The notes below the pieces were generated by a model. That model made no database searches. It was not told where the DNA came from and was given only the letters and a program-made list of their open reading frames with translations. Shown piece after piece: positions 37,063 to 45,593 of a stretch of 64,000 nucleotides of DNA (its first letter is position 1; each line of letters begins with the position of its first letter). The position numbers were made by a program, and so were the translations under genes. Source of the DNA: Micromonospora sp. MH99 (GTDB lineage Bacteria; Actinomycetota; Actinomycetes; Mycobacteriales; Micromonosporaceae). The DNA is taken from NCBI RefSeq assembly GCF_021442385.1, contig NZ_MUZA01000021.1, positions 1 through 64,000 on the forward strand, written 5' to 3'.

Positions 37063-37869
37063 ATGACTTCAACGGCAACGAGGCCGCGGGGAGCGCGGGC
37101 GCGCGCCGCCATCGCGGCGAAGACGTTGCGTACCGACCGCTGGTGGTTCGCCCCGCTGATCACCGTGATCGGTCTCAGCGCCTGGGTGGCGTACGCGACG
37201 GTCCGGGTCTTCATGCACAAGTGGTACTGGGTGGACCAGTTCCACTACCTGACCCCGTTCTACTCCCCGTGCGTGACGGACCGGTGCGTCGAGCAAGCAT
37301 CGCACTTCGGCCGGTTCCTGCCCGGCTGGTGGATCATCCCGGACGCGGCGCTGACCCTGCCGTTCCTGCTGCTGTTCCGGCTCACCTGCTACTACTACCG
37401 CAAGGCGTACTACCGGTCGTTCTGGCTGTCGCCGCCGGCCTGCGCCGTCCCGGACGGGCACAAGGAGTACGGCGGTGAGACCCGCTTCCCGCTGCTCGGC
37501 CAGAACCTGCACCGCTACTTCTTCTACGCCGCCGCGATCATCTCGCTGATCAACACGTGGGACGCGATCCTCGCCTTTCATTCGCCGAAGGGTTTCGGCT
37601 TCGGCCTGGGCAACCTCGTCCTGCTGCTCAACGTGGTGATGCTCTGGGCGTACACCATCTCCTGCCACTCCTGCCGGCACATCATCGGCGGGCGGCTCAA
37701 GCATTTCTCCAAGCACCCGGTGCGCTACCGGGCCTGGACCTTCGTCTCGGCGTTGAACGTCCGGCACATGCAGCTCGCCTGGATCACCCTCGGCACCCTC
37801 GCGCTTACCGACTTCTACGTGATGGCGCTCGCGGCCGGCTGGTTCAACGACCTGCGGTTCATCAACTAA
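37063..37869 (+). CDS. sdhC: Succinate dehydrogenase membrane-anchor subunit, Sdh1 type
   Basis: A 268-residue integral membrane subunit like mycobacterial Rv0249c. About five helices are visible. Cys/His motifs CVTDRCVEQ near residue 75 and SCHSCRH near residue 204 are notable. In mycobacterial Sdh1 a Rieske-type cluster is known in the membrane anchor, and these residues are candidate ligands. It is first in the operon with the flavoprotein gene 12 bp downstream. The ATG at 37063 follows CGAGGAGACG. Confidence 0.88.
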   Translation: MTSTATRPRGARARAAIAAKTLRTDRWWFAPLITVIGLSAWVAYATVRVFMHKWYWVDQFHYLTPFYSPCVTDRCVEQASHFGRFLPGWWIIPDAALTLPFLLLFRLTCYYYRKAYYRSFWLSPPACAVPDGHKEYGGETRFPLLGQNLHRYFFYAAAIISLINTWDAILAFHSPKGFGFGLGNLVLLLNVVMLWAYTISCHSCRHIIGGRLKHFSKHPVRYRAWTFVSALNVRHMQLAWITLGTLALTDFYVMALAAGWFNDLRFIN

Positions 37870-37881
37870 AGGGCCCCTGAC

Positions 37882-39810
37882 ATGACCACTACCACTCGCA
37901 TCGAACGACACCACTACGACGTCGTCGTTATCGGGGCCGGCGGCGCCGGTCTGCGCGCGGCCATCGAGGCCCGGCTCGCCGGCAAGAAGACCGCGATCAT
38001 CTCGAAGTCGCTGTTCGGCAAGGCGCACACGGTGATGGCCGAGGGCGGCGCCGCCGCCGCGATGGGCAACGTGAACAGCCGGGACAGCTGGCAGGTACAC
38101 TTCCGCGACACCATGCGCGGCGGCAAGTTCCTCAACAACTTCCGGATGGCCGAGCTGCACGCGAAGGAGTCGCCGCAGCGGATCTGGGAGCTGGAGACGT
38201 ACGGCGCGCTCTTCGACCGCACCAAGGACGGCAAGATCTCCCAGCGCAATTTCGGCGGGCACGAGTACCCCCGACTGGCGCACGTGGGCGACCGGACGGG
38301 CCTGGAGCTGATCCGCACCCTCCAGCAGAAGATCGTCTCGCTCCAGCAGGAGGACAAGCGCGAGTTCGGCTCGTACGACGCCCGGATCCGGGTGTTCTCC
38401 GAGACGACAATCACCGAGCTGCTGCTCGACGGCGACCGGGTCGCGGGCGCCTTCGGCTACTACCGCGAGTCCGGCGAGTTCATCCTCTTCGAGGCGCCGG
38501 CCGTGGTGCTGGCCACCGGCGGTGTCGGACGCTCCTACAAGGTCACCTCGAACTCGTGGGAGTACACCGGGGACGGGCACGCGTTGGCACTGCGCGCCGG
38601 GGCGACCCTGATCAACATGGAGTTCCTCCAGTTCCACCCGACCGGCATGGTCTGGCCGCCCTCGGTGAAGGGCATCCTGGTCACCGAGTCGGTCCGTGGC
38701 GACGGCGGGGTCCTGAAGAACTCCGAGGGCAAGCGGTTCATGTTCGACTACGTCCCCGACGTCTTCCGCAAGCAGTACGCGGAGACCGAGGAGGAGGCGG
38801 ACCGCTGGTACACCGACCCGGACAACAACCGCCGCCCGCCGGAGCTGCTGCCCCGCGACGAGGTGGCCCGCGCGATCAACAGTGAGGTCAAGGCCGGCCG
38901 GGGCTCCCCCGCGGGCGGTGTCTTCCTGGACATCGCGAGCCGGCGCTCGGCTGACGAGATCCGCCGCCGGCTGCCCTCGATGTACCACCAGTTCAAGGAG
39001 CTGGCCGACGTCGACATCACGGCCGAGCCGATGGAGGTCGGGCCGACCTGCCACTACGTGATGGGTGGCGTGGAGGTCGACCCGGACTCGGGTGCCGCCT
39101 TCGGCCACGTACGCGGTCTGTTCGCCGCCGGTGAGGTCTCCGGCGGCATGCACGGCTCCAACCGCCTCGGCGGCAACTCCCTGTCCGACCTGCTGGTGTT
39201 CGGCAAGCGGGCGGGCGGGCACGCGGCCAGCTACGCCGACGGGCTGTCCGCCCGGCCGAAGGTGGCCGTGGACGCGGTCGAGGCGGCCGTGGAGACCGCC
39301 CTGGCGCCGCTGCAACGGGACACCGGCGAGAGCCCGTACACCCTCCAGCAGGACCTCCAGGCGGTCATGGGGGATCTGGTCGGCATCATCCGGCGCGAGG
39401 GTGAGCTGGCCGACGCGCTGGTGCGACTGGCCGAGCTGCGCGAGCGGGTCGCCAAGGTGAGCGCCGCCGGCGGCCGGCGCTACAACCCGGGGTGGCACCT
39501 GGCCCTGGACCTGCGCAACATGCTGGTGGTCTCGGAGTGCACCGCGAAGGCGGCGCTGGAGCGGCAGGAGTCGCGCGGCGGGCACACCCGCGAGGACTAT
39601 CCGGCGATGGAACCGAAGTGGCGGCAGGTCAACCTGGTCTGCTCGCTGGACGGCGACAGCGTACGGCTGACCCGCAAGCCGCTGCCGAAGATGCGGGCGG
39701 AGCTGATCGGCCTCTTCGACCGGGCCGAGCTGGCCAAGTACCTCACCGACGAGGAGCTCGCCGACTTCGACGCTTCCGTCGCCGACGCTGGAGAGGCGGA
39801 CAACCGATGA
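37882..39810 (+). CDS. sdhA: Succinate dehydrogenase / fumarate reductase flavoprotein subunit
   Basis: A 642-residue FAD subunit oxidising succinate to fumarate. The dinucleotide motif VVIGAGGAGLRAAIEA lies at 15-30, the covalent-FAD histidine is H49 (KAHTVMAEGG), and GMHGSNRLGGNSLSDLLVFG near the C-terminal third contacts FAD. It is the Rv0248c-type subunit. Its stop overlaps the start of the iron-sulfur gene (ATGA). Confidence 0.95.
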   Translation: MTTTTRIERHHYDVVVIGAGGAGLRAAIEARLAGKKTAIISKSLFGKAHTVMAEGGAAAAMGNVNSRDSWQVHFRDTMRGGKFLNNFRMAELHAKESPQRIWELETYGALFDRTKDGKISQRNFGGHEYPRLAHVGDRTGLELIRTLQQKIVSLQQEDKREFGSYDARIRVFSETTITELLLDGDRVAGAFGYYRESGEFILFEAPAVVLATGGVGRSYKVTSNSWEYTGDGHALALRAGATLINMEFLQFHPTGMVWPPSVKGILVTESVRGDGGVLKNSEGKRFMFDYVPDVFRKQYAETEEEADRWYTDPDNNRRPPELLPRDEVARAINSEVKAGRGSPAGGVFLDIASRRSADEIRRRLPSMYHQFKELADVDITAEPMEVGPTCHYVMGGVEVDPDSGAAFGHVRGLFAAGEVSGGMHGSNRLGGNSLSDLLVFGKRAGGHAASYADGLSARPKVAVDAVEAAVETALAPLQRDTGESPYTLQQDLQAVMGDLVGIIRREGELADALVRLAELRERVAKVSAAGGRRYNPGWHLALDLRNMLVVSECTAKAALERQESRGGHTREDYPAMEPKWRQVNLVCSLDGDSVRLTRKPLPKMRAELIGLFDRAELAKYLTDEELADFDASVADAGEADNR

Positions 39811-40874
39811 GCGCGAAGCGTCAGTTCCGGATCTGGCGGGGCGACGAGACCGGCGGCGACCTGCAGGATTACATGGTCGAGGTCAATGAGGGCGAGGTCG
39901 TCCTCGACGTCATCCACCGCCTGCAGGCCACCGACGCGCCCGATCTGGCCTGCCGGTGGAACTGCAAGGCCGGCAAGTGCGGCTCCTGCTCGATGGAGAT
40001 CAACGGCAAGCCGCGACTGGGCTGCATGACCCGAATGTCGACCTTCGGCGACGACGAGACCGTCACGGTCACGCCGCTGCGGACCTTCCCCGTCATCCGG
40101 GACCTGGTCACCGACGTCTCGTTCAACTACGAGAAGGCGCGGGAGACCCCGGCGTTCGCCCCTCCGGCGGACGTCGCCCCGGGTGACTACCGGATGCAGC
40201 AGGTCGACGTCGAGCGCTCGCAGGAGTTCCGCAAGTGCATCGAGTGCTTCCTGTGCCAGAACGTCTGCCACGTGATCCGCGACCACGAGGAGAACAAGCA
40301 GGCGTTCTCCGGCCCGCGGTACTTCATCCGGGCGGCCGAGCTGGACATGCACCCGCTGGATTCCCGGACCGACCGCAAGGAGTACGCGCAGGCCGAACAG
40401 GGCCTCGGTTTCTGCAACATCACCAAGTGCTGCACCGAGGTCTGCCCCGAGCACATCAAGATCACCGACAACGGGATCATCCCCATGAAGGAACGCGTCG
40501 TCGACCGCAGGTACGATCCCCTTGTGTGGCTTGGTAGCAAGATCTTCCGTCGGGGCGAGACGCCCCAGACCAGCGTGACCACCGCCCGTCAGGGCTCGGC
40601 GACGTCGTCGGGTGCGACCCGGGGCGGGTTGCACTCGCACGCGGGTGGCTCGCACGACCAGCGGGCCGAGGCGCAGGCGCAGGCCGGCGTCAACTGGGAC
40701 CGGGAGGTGCCCCACCCGACCGCTCCGGCGGTCGACGACCGGGGCCGGCTGCCGCTGACCGAGCTCACCTTCGACCGAGCCGCCGCGCCGTCGCCGTTCG
40801 GCGACGACGTGAGCTTCCCGCTGCCTCCGGAGCACCTCAACTTCGCGCACCCGGATCAGGACGACAAGCACTGA
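39807..40874 (+). CDS. sdhB: Succinate dehydrogenase iron-sulfur subunit with C-terminal extension
   Basis: A 355-residue subunit carrying electrons from FAD to the membrane. Cysteines C49, C53, C58, C61 and C73 include the [2Fe-2S] ligands. CIECFLCQNVC and CNITKCCTEVCP hold the other clusters. The usual subunit ends near residue 245. Here about 110 residues follow, rich in Ser/Gly/His/Ala and then Asp/Pro (HSHAGGSHDQRAEAQAQAG), probably disordered. The role of this tail is unknown. A strong terminator follows. Confidence 0.93.
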   Translation: MSAKRQFRIWRGDETGGDLQDYMVEVNEGEVVLDVIHRLQATDAPDLACRWNCKAGKCGSCSMEINGKPRLGCMTRMSTFGDDETVTVTPLRTFPVIRDLVTDVSFNYEKARETPAFAPPADVAPGDYRMQQVDVERSQEFRKCIECFLCQNVCHVIRDHEENKQAFSGPRYFIRAAELDMHPLDSRTDRKEYAQAEQGLGFCNITKCCTEVCPEHIKITDNGIIPMKERVVDRRYDPLVWLGSKIFRRGETPQTSVTTARQGSATSSGATRGGLHSHAGGSHDQRAEAQAQAGVNWDREVPHPTAPAVDDRGRLPLTELTFDRAAAPSPFGDDVSFPLPPEHLNFAHPDQDDKH

Positions 40875-40888
40875 GCAAGACCACCCGA

Positions 40889-40920
40889 ACGGGGGCCCCG
40901 GCAATAGCCGGGGCCCCCGT
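40889..40920 (+). terminator. Perfect hairpin terminator of the sdh operon
   Basis: 14-bp perfect arms (ACGGGGGCCCCGGC at 40889-40902 and its complement at 40907-40920) with an AATA tetraloop, 15 bp after the sdhB stop. Confidence 0.85.
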
Positions 40921-40948
40921 CCCATTCCCCCCACCCCCGGCCGACCCC

Positions 40949-41009
40949 GTTGATCATGAAGTTATTGCCCTGGCGACCGGCGTGTCGCGGCAATAACTTC
41001 ATGATCGAC
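40949..41009. repeat. GATCATGAAG hairpin element
   Basis: Perfect 18-bp arms (40952-40969 and 40989-41006, GATCATGAAGTTATTGCC) around a 19-bp loop containing GTGTCGCG. The right arm forms the last codons and stop of the mutT gene. A related element lies inside the Ada-AlkA gene at 57334-57388. Confidence 0.8.
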
Positions 41010-41445
41010 GAGTGCGGAGGCGGGGGCGCAGGGCGGCGACGATGGGTGCGTCGGCGGGAAGCCAGGTGACCTCGTCCAGCTCGTCGGCGGCCAGCCAGCG
41101 CAGCGCCTGGTGCTCCAGCGCCTGCGGCTCGTCGTCGTGCAGGAGGCTGGCCGCGTACACCTTGAGCACCGAGCGGCCGTGGGCCATCCGGACGTCGCGG
41201 CCGACCCGGTCGCCGATCTCCACGCGTACAGCCAGCTCCTCGGCGCACTCCCGGATCAACGCGTCGGTCTCGGCCTCGCCCGGCTCGACCTTCCCGCCGG
41301 GGAACTCCCACATTCCGGCCACCTCTGGTGGGGCGGAACGCGCACAGGCGAGCACCCGTCCGTCCCGGATGATCGCGGCTCCCACGATCACCTTCGGGTC
41401 CCGTCGTTCGGCCTGCCCGCCGCCATTAGCCCGTTCGGTCTGCAC
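40999..41445 (-). CDS. mutT: NUDIX hydrolase, MutT type
   Basis: A 148-residue (deoxy)nucleoside triphosphate pyrophosphohydrolase likely removing oxidised nucleotides such as 8-oxo-dGTP. The Nudix box is GGKVEPGEAETDALIRECAEEL, intact near residues 49-71. The MWEFPGGK context is typical of MutT. The last codons and stop come from the arm of the hairpin element, so the original C-terminus may have been replaced. Confidence 0.9.
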   Translation of the reverse strand: MQTERANGGGQAERRDPKVIVGAAIIRDGRVLACARSAPPEVAGMWEFPGGKVEPGEAETDALIRECAEELAVRVEIGDRVGRDVRMAHGRSVLKVYAASLLHDDEPQALEHQALRWLAADELDEVTWLPADAPIVAALRPRLRTRRS

Positions 41446-41628
41446 GGGCGTCCAGGGTGCCAGATCAATCGGCGGTTTGGGTACCGACGCCGTCCGCTAG
41501 GCCAATAGAACACGGAAGTGTGGGCGTGGACACCTTTACCGAGCGACGACAGACTAGAAGGCACCGACAAGACACGGGATGGCGACGATTTGGCCACAAG
41601 CCGGCAACGGCGCTTGGGGGGTGCGGTG

Positions 41629-41937
41629 ATGCGCGTGCTGTTCAACAGCCGAGCCAAGCACGACTACCTGTCCGACGCGTTGACCTTGCTAACCGGTTGG
41701 ACGCGGGAGGGTGAACAGATCCGGCGGACGCTCGTGATCGACGATACCCAACACGCGGCGCTGACTGAACGGGTCAAGGTCGTCGCCGACGCTCTGCACC
41801 TGCGTCCCGAGATCAGCCGCCGGTCCGACAGCACCCAGATCCGGGTCGGGCACGGCAACGACGAGCCGCTGACCGAGGGCGAGGTCCTGCTGGCCGCCCG
41901 CATCGAGGACGCGTACCGCGCGGTCACCGAGTCCTGA
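41629..41937 (+). CDS. Pterin-4a-carbinolamine dehydratase-like protein
   Basis: A 102-residue protein with the PCD fold pattern: LTGWTREGEQIRRTL, then RVKVVADALHLRPEI, and the C-terminal LTEGEVLLAARIEDAY. The catalytic EHHP-type signature is degenerate (LHLRPEI), so enzymatic activity is doubtful. PCD-like proteins also act as dimerisation cofactors. GGGGGG stands upstream of the ATG. Confidence 0.7.
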   Translation: MRVLFNSRAKHDYLSDALTLLTGWTREGEQIRRTLVIDDTQHAALTERVKVVADALHLRPEISRRSDSTQIRVGHGNDEPLTEGEVLLAARIEDAYRAVTES

Positions 41938-42065
41938 GATTCTTCTGAAAGTCTTGGGAAGACCTGAGGTTTTCCTGAAAGGCACTCGGGTACCAGTTCG
42001 ACACGGGAGCCAACAAAGCCCTCGAAACGAGCGGGACCCCCAAATAGTGCTTTTCAGGAGCTGAT

Positions 42066-42377
42066 ATGACCACCCCCACGCAGAACCGCGCCAACGACCA
42101 CGTCGAGCACGACGTCCGCCGCGTCAACCGCCGCGGCGACGAGACGAAGCCGTCCTGGAAGACCAGCGAGCTGGCGATCTACGTGCTCGCCGTCATCGGT
42201 GTGCTGATCGCCTCGAACGCCGTCGGCGACGGTGCCGCCAACGACGGTGGCGACTACTTCGCCGCCGACAAGGCCTGGTGGTACATCACCCTGCTCACCA
42301 TCGGCTATCTGGTGAGCAGGGGCCTGGCCAAGGCCGGCAGCCGCAGCACGGACCACGACCCCCGCAGCGATCACTGA
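42066..42377 (+). CDS. Small two-helix membrane protein
   Basis: A 103-residue protein with a charged N-terminus, two hydrophobic helices (about 38-54 and 71-86) and a Ser/His/Asp-rich tail. AGGAGCTGAT gives a strong ribosome-binding site. No family named. The 128-bp upstream region is unusually AT-rich and holds GTCTT-GGG-AAGAC and two CTGAAAG repeats, suggesting a regulated promoter. Confidence 0.7.
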   Translation: MTTPTQNRANDHVEHDVRRVNRRGDETKPSWKTSELAIYVLAVIGVLIASNAVGDGAANDGGDYFAADKAWWYITLLTIGYLVSRGLAKAGSRSTDHDPRSDH

Positions 42378-42538
42378 CGTGCCGCCGGAGCCCCGCACCT
42401 GCCCGCTTCCACACGGGGAGGTGGGGGGCTTCCGCATGTCGCCAGGCACCTGGGGCTCACCGGTCGGCCACGGCGACGGCGAGTTCGTGGTCATCGCCAG
42501 CGCCGGCACGTTGGCACTGGTTTTCTAGCCTGGAACGC

Positions 42539-42901
42539 ATGGCGAACATCGCGTACGACCGCAAAGAGCAGGTCCAGCAGATCGAGAGCGGCCTCCTCGA
42601 CGGCGAGCAGATCATCGCCGTCTACGACGCCGTCGGCACCGGCACCGGGTTCATCGGGCTGACCGACCGCCGGGTGATCATCCAGGACCGTTCCTTCGTC
42701 GGGAAGCGGTTCGCGATCACCAGCATCCCGTACTCGAAGATCACCAGCGTGAGTGTGGTCAGCAACAAGTCCTGGGGCGGCTCGTTCTTCTCCACCGGAG
42801 CGATCGCCATCCACGTCGGCACGCACACCTACGAGGTCGAGTTCCGTGGTGCGCAGAAGAGCCACCACGTACACAACGTGATCCTGCACCACATCTCCTG
42901 A
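42539..42901 (+). CDS. Bacterial PH-domain protein
   Basis: A 120-residue single PH-like domain: LLDGEQIIAVYDAVGTGTGF, GLTDRRVIIQDRSF, IPYSKITSVSV and the helical end HHVHNVILHHI. This is the bPH_1/YokE group, soluble proteins of unknown ligand. The ATG follows GGAACGC. Confidence 0.85.
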   Translation: MANIAYDRKEQVQQIESGLLDGEQIIAVYDAVGTGTGFIGLTDRRVIIQDRSFVGKRFAITSIPYSKITSVSVVSNKSWGGSFFSTGAIAIHVGTHTYEVEFRGAQKSHHVHNVILHHIS

Positions 42902-43002
42902 CCCGAAGTCCCGCCACGGGCCCGGCCGGCGTAATTACCTTGCCGGGCCCGCCGCGCCTCTGGTGTCCTCGGTCGACAGTCACGCGCGAAGGGAGCAGCA
43001 CC

Positions 43003-43110
43003 ATGCCCGCTACGACGAAGTGCCTCCGACCCGACGTCAACCGCACCGAGGAATCGAGACTTCGTGAGCAGATCTGTTCCCCCGACCACGGCGCCGTCGC
43101 GCGCCACTGA
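43003..43110 (+). CDS. Possible 35-residue small protein
   Basis: ATG to TGA of 36 codons with GGGAGCAGC upstream at proper spacing, between the PH-domain and methyltransferase genes. The peptide has two cysteines (TKCLRPD and EQICSPDH) and is charged. No homologue recognised. It may be a leader peptide or chance ORF. Confidence 0.35.
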   Translation: MPATTKCLRPDVNRTEESRLREQICSPDHGAVARH

Positions 43111-43131
43111 CACCGACCCCGGAGGCCGCTG

Positions 43132-43863
43132 ATGTCGGTCTTCGACGATCCCGGCCTCTTCGGCCGGCTGTGGGCCGCCGACTACGACGGCCCCAGTAAC
43201 CCCGACCCGATGCCGGCTGTGGACTTCCTGGCCGAGCTGGCCGATGGCGGACCGGTCCTCGAACTGGCGATCGGCACCGGCCGCGTCGCGCTGCCACTGG
43301 CCGAGCGTGGCCTCACCGTGCACGGCATCGAGGGGTCTGCGGAGATGCTGGCGCAGATGCGGGCCAAGCCCGGCGGCGACCAGATCCCCGCGGTCGTCGG
43401 CGACATGGCCGACGTGGCAGTGCAGGGCCCGTTCCGCCTTGCGTACCTGGTCTTCAACACCCTGTTCAACCTGGTGGACGCCGAGCGGCAGGCGGACTGT
43501 TTCCGCAACGTCGCCCGGGTGCTGTCGCCGGGCGGCGCGTTCGTCATCGAGACGTTCGTACCCGACCCGCGCAGCTTCGACGCCGACGAGCAGGTGCAGG
43601 TCCGCGAGGTGACCGAGGACTCCGCGACGATCCGACTGCACAGGTACGACCGGCCGGCGCAGCGGTTCATCCGGCAGACGATCACCTTCGACGGTGACGG
43701 TGTGCACCTGAAGCCGTTCGCCATGCGCTACGCCTGGCCGCACCAGATCGACGAGATGGCGCGGCAGGCCGGGCTCCGGCTCACCGAGCGGTACGCCGAC
43801 TGGCACCGGCGGCCGTTCCAGGCCGACAGCCCGTCACACATCTCCGTCTACCGGACGGAGTAA
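43132..43863 (+). CDS. Class I SAM-dependent methyltransferase
   Basis: A 243-residue Methyltransf_25-type enzyme. SAM motif I is PVLELAIGTGRVALPLAERG near residue 41, motif II VVGDMADV, and motif III ARVLSPGGAFVIETF. The substrate is unknown. It stands alone, followed by a 33-bp dispersed repeat 8 bp after the stop. Confidence 0.88.
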   Translation: MSVFDDPGLFGRLWAADYDGPSNPDPMPAVDFLAELADGGPVLELAIGTGRVALPLAERGLTVHGIEGSAEMLAQMRAKPGGDQIPAVVGDMADVAVQGPFRLAYLVFNTLFNLVDAERQADCFRNVARVLSPGGAFVIETFVPDPRSFDADEQVQVREVTEDSATIRLHRYDRPAQRFIRQTITFDGDGVHLKPFAMRYAWPHQIDEMARQAGLRLTERYADWHRRPFQADSPSHISVYRTE

Positions 43864-43870
43864 CGGCGGT

Positions 43871-43903
43871 TGGTCGACTCCGGTTCCGGGAATCCGGGGT
43901 ATC
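43871..43903 (+). repeat. 33-bp dispersed repeat, copy 1
   Basis: Matches the reverse complement of 47378-47410 at 28 of 33 positions (TCGACTC...CCGGGGTATC). It is also the left side of a larger imperfect palindrome whose right side is CCGGAGTCGATC near 43931-43942. Confidence 0.6.
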
Positions 43904-43971
43904 GAGGTCCTTGATCCCCCGACGTCAAGGAGCCGGAGTCGATCTCCGCCCGCGGAAAGGGAGACGCCGCC

Positions 43972-44181
43972 ATGAGCAGACGGGCCATCCAGGCAGTCCT
44001 GGCCCTGTCGGTCGTCCTGATGGCCACCGGCATCATCCTCAAGGTGGCCGGGGACGGCGGCGCCGACACCGCCGGCGCCTGGGCGGTGTCGCTCGCCTCG
44101 GTGGGTTCGATCGTGGCGGCTGTCGGCTCGTCCTTCCGGGCCTCCCGCGACGGCGACAGCCCAGACCGGAAGTCTGGCTGA
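43972..44181 (+). CDS. Small two-helix membrane protein
   Basis: A 69-residue protein with hydrophobic segments at about 5-24 and 36-55 and a charged C-terminal tail. GAAAGGGAGAC precedes the ATG. No family recognised. It lies just downstream of the palindromic repeat region. Confidence 0.65.
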   Translation: MSRRAIQAVLALSVVLMATGIILKVAGDGGADTAGAWAVSLASVGSIVAAVGSSFRASRDGDSPDRKSG

Positions 44182-44267
44182 GATCCGGCCACGTTCCGCT
44201 TCAAGCGGATTCTGCTGGCAGCAGTCCCCACTGGTCTGCGCGGGCCACCACGGGGTCAGCTGGCACC

Positions 44268-45593
44268 ATGCCACTACACCTCGCCCGCCTCCTGCGCGCC
44301 TCGCCCTACCGGCCGGTGGTGAGTCACCCACTGCTCAGACGGATCCTGCCCGGCCTGGCCGTGTCCGCTCTCGGCGACGGCATGGCGGTGGTCGCGGTGA
44401 CCTGGCTGGCCATCCAGCTCGCGCCGCAGGGCCAGCGCGGCCTGTGGATCGCGGTCGCGGTGGCCGCGTACACCCTGCCCAGCGCGGCCGGGACGGTCAT
44501 CTTCGGTCGGTTGCTGCGCGGGCGCAGCGGTGCCCAGCTCGCCGGCTGGGACGCGATCCTGCGGGCCGCCGCGCTCGCGGCGATCCCGATCGCTCACCTC
44601 GCCGGCATGCTCACCATCGGGCTGTACCTCGTCCTGCTCGCGGCGTCCGCACTGCTGCACTCGTGGGGCTCTGCCGGACGGTTCACGCTGATCGCCGAGC
44701 TGCTGCCCCAGCGCCACCACCTGCCCGCCAACGCGGTGCTCACCACCATCTCCGGGTTCGCCACCATCGTCGGTCCTCCGCTGGCGGGCATCCTGATCGG
44801 CTGGGCGGGCCCGGTGTGGGTCATCGCCGTCGACGCCGCGACGTTCGCCGTGCTGGCGCTCACCTACCGCCTCGCCCTTCCCGCCACCGGGACGATCCAT
44901 TCGTACGAGCGCGGCGCCTCACGTACCGCCGGCTTCGCGGTCATCCGCCGTCAGCCGGCGCTGCTGGGCCTGCTGGTGCTGAGCGTCGCGTTCTTCTTCC
45001 TCTTCGGCCCGGTGTACGTCGCCATGCCGCTGCACGTCACCGACGACCTGCACGCGTCCGCGACGCTGCTCGGCGCGTACTACACCGCCTTCGGCGCCGG
45101 TGGCCTCGTCGGCGGTGTGGTGGCCGGGCACCTTCGCCACTGGCCGCTACGGGCCACCACCATCGGCATCGTCATCGGGTTCGGCGTCGCCATGCTGCCC
45201 CTCGGCCTGGGCATGCCCATCGGCCTGTCCCTGCCGGCGTTCGCCCTGGCGGGCCTGATCTGGGCGCCGTACATGTCCACGTCGATGGCGTTGTTCCAGC
45301 GCAGCGCGTCCACCGAGCAGTTGCCCGCGGTGCTCGCCGCGAACGGCGCCGTCCTCGTGCTCGCGGTGCCGCTCGGCACGATGCTCGGCGGCCCGCTGGT
45401 CGGCGCCGTCGGCGCACGTCCGACGCTGCTGCTCTGCGCCGTGGCGATCGTCGTCCTCGGCCTGGTGGCCGCCGGGTTCAGCCTGGCACGGCGGGACGGG
45501 ACGGGTTCGGGCGCCACTGAGGTCAGTGCCCGTCGCCGATCTGGACGTCGTCCGGCGCCGGCCGGCCGCGCCCCGTCTCCACCAGCTCCTTGA
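44268..45593 (+). CDS. MFS transporter
   Basis: A 441-residue 12-helix major facilitator of the enterobactin-exporter/drug-efflux-like type. RILPGLAVSALGDGMAVVAV starts helix 1. The loop 2-3 motif GRLLRGRSG and the motif in the second half LLGAYYTAFGAGGLVGG are present. The 3' end overlaps the convergent SRPBCC gene by 71 bp, giving an unusual basic, Pro/Ala-rich C-terminus (RRRSGRRPAPAGRAPSPPAP). The substrate is unknown. Confidence 0.9.
   Translation: MPLHLARLLRASPYRPVVSHPLLRRILPGLAVSALGDGMAVVAVTWLAIQLAPQGQRGLWIAVAVAAYTLPSAAGTVIFGRLLRGRSGAQLAGWDAILRAAALAAIPIAHLAGMLTIGLYLVLLAASALLHSWGSAGRFTLIAELLPQRHHLPANAVLTTISGFATIVGPPLAGILIGWAGPVWVIAVDAATFAVLALTYRLALPATGTIHSYERGASRTAGFAVIRRQPALLGLLVLSVAFFFLFGPVYVAMPLHVTDDLHASATLLGAYYTAFGAGGLVGGVVAGHLRHWPLRATTIGIVIGFGVAMLPLGLGMPIGLSLPAFALAGLIWAPYMSTSMALFQRSASTEQLPAVLAANGAVLVLAVPLGTMLGGPLVGAVGARPTLLLCAVAIVVLGLVAAGFSLARRDGTGSGATEVSARRRSGRRPAPAGRAPSPPAP

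Noticed and set aside
37069-39585. 838-codon minus-strand frame opposite sdhC/sdhA
   Set aside because: Shadow of strongly coding succinate dehydrogenase genes.
42378-42538. Possible coding extension before the PH-domain gene
   Set aside because: A run-on frame only; stops and a weak composition, with a proper ATG and ribosome-binding site at 42539.
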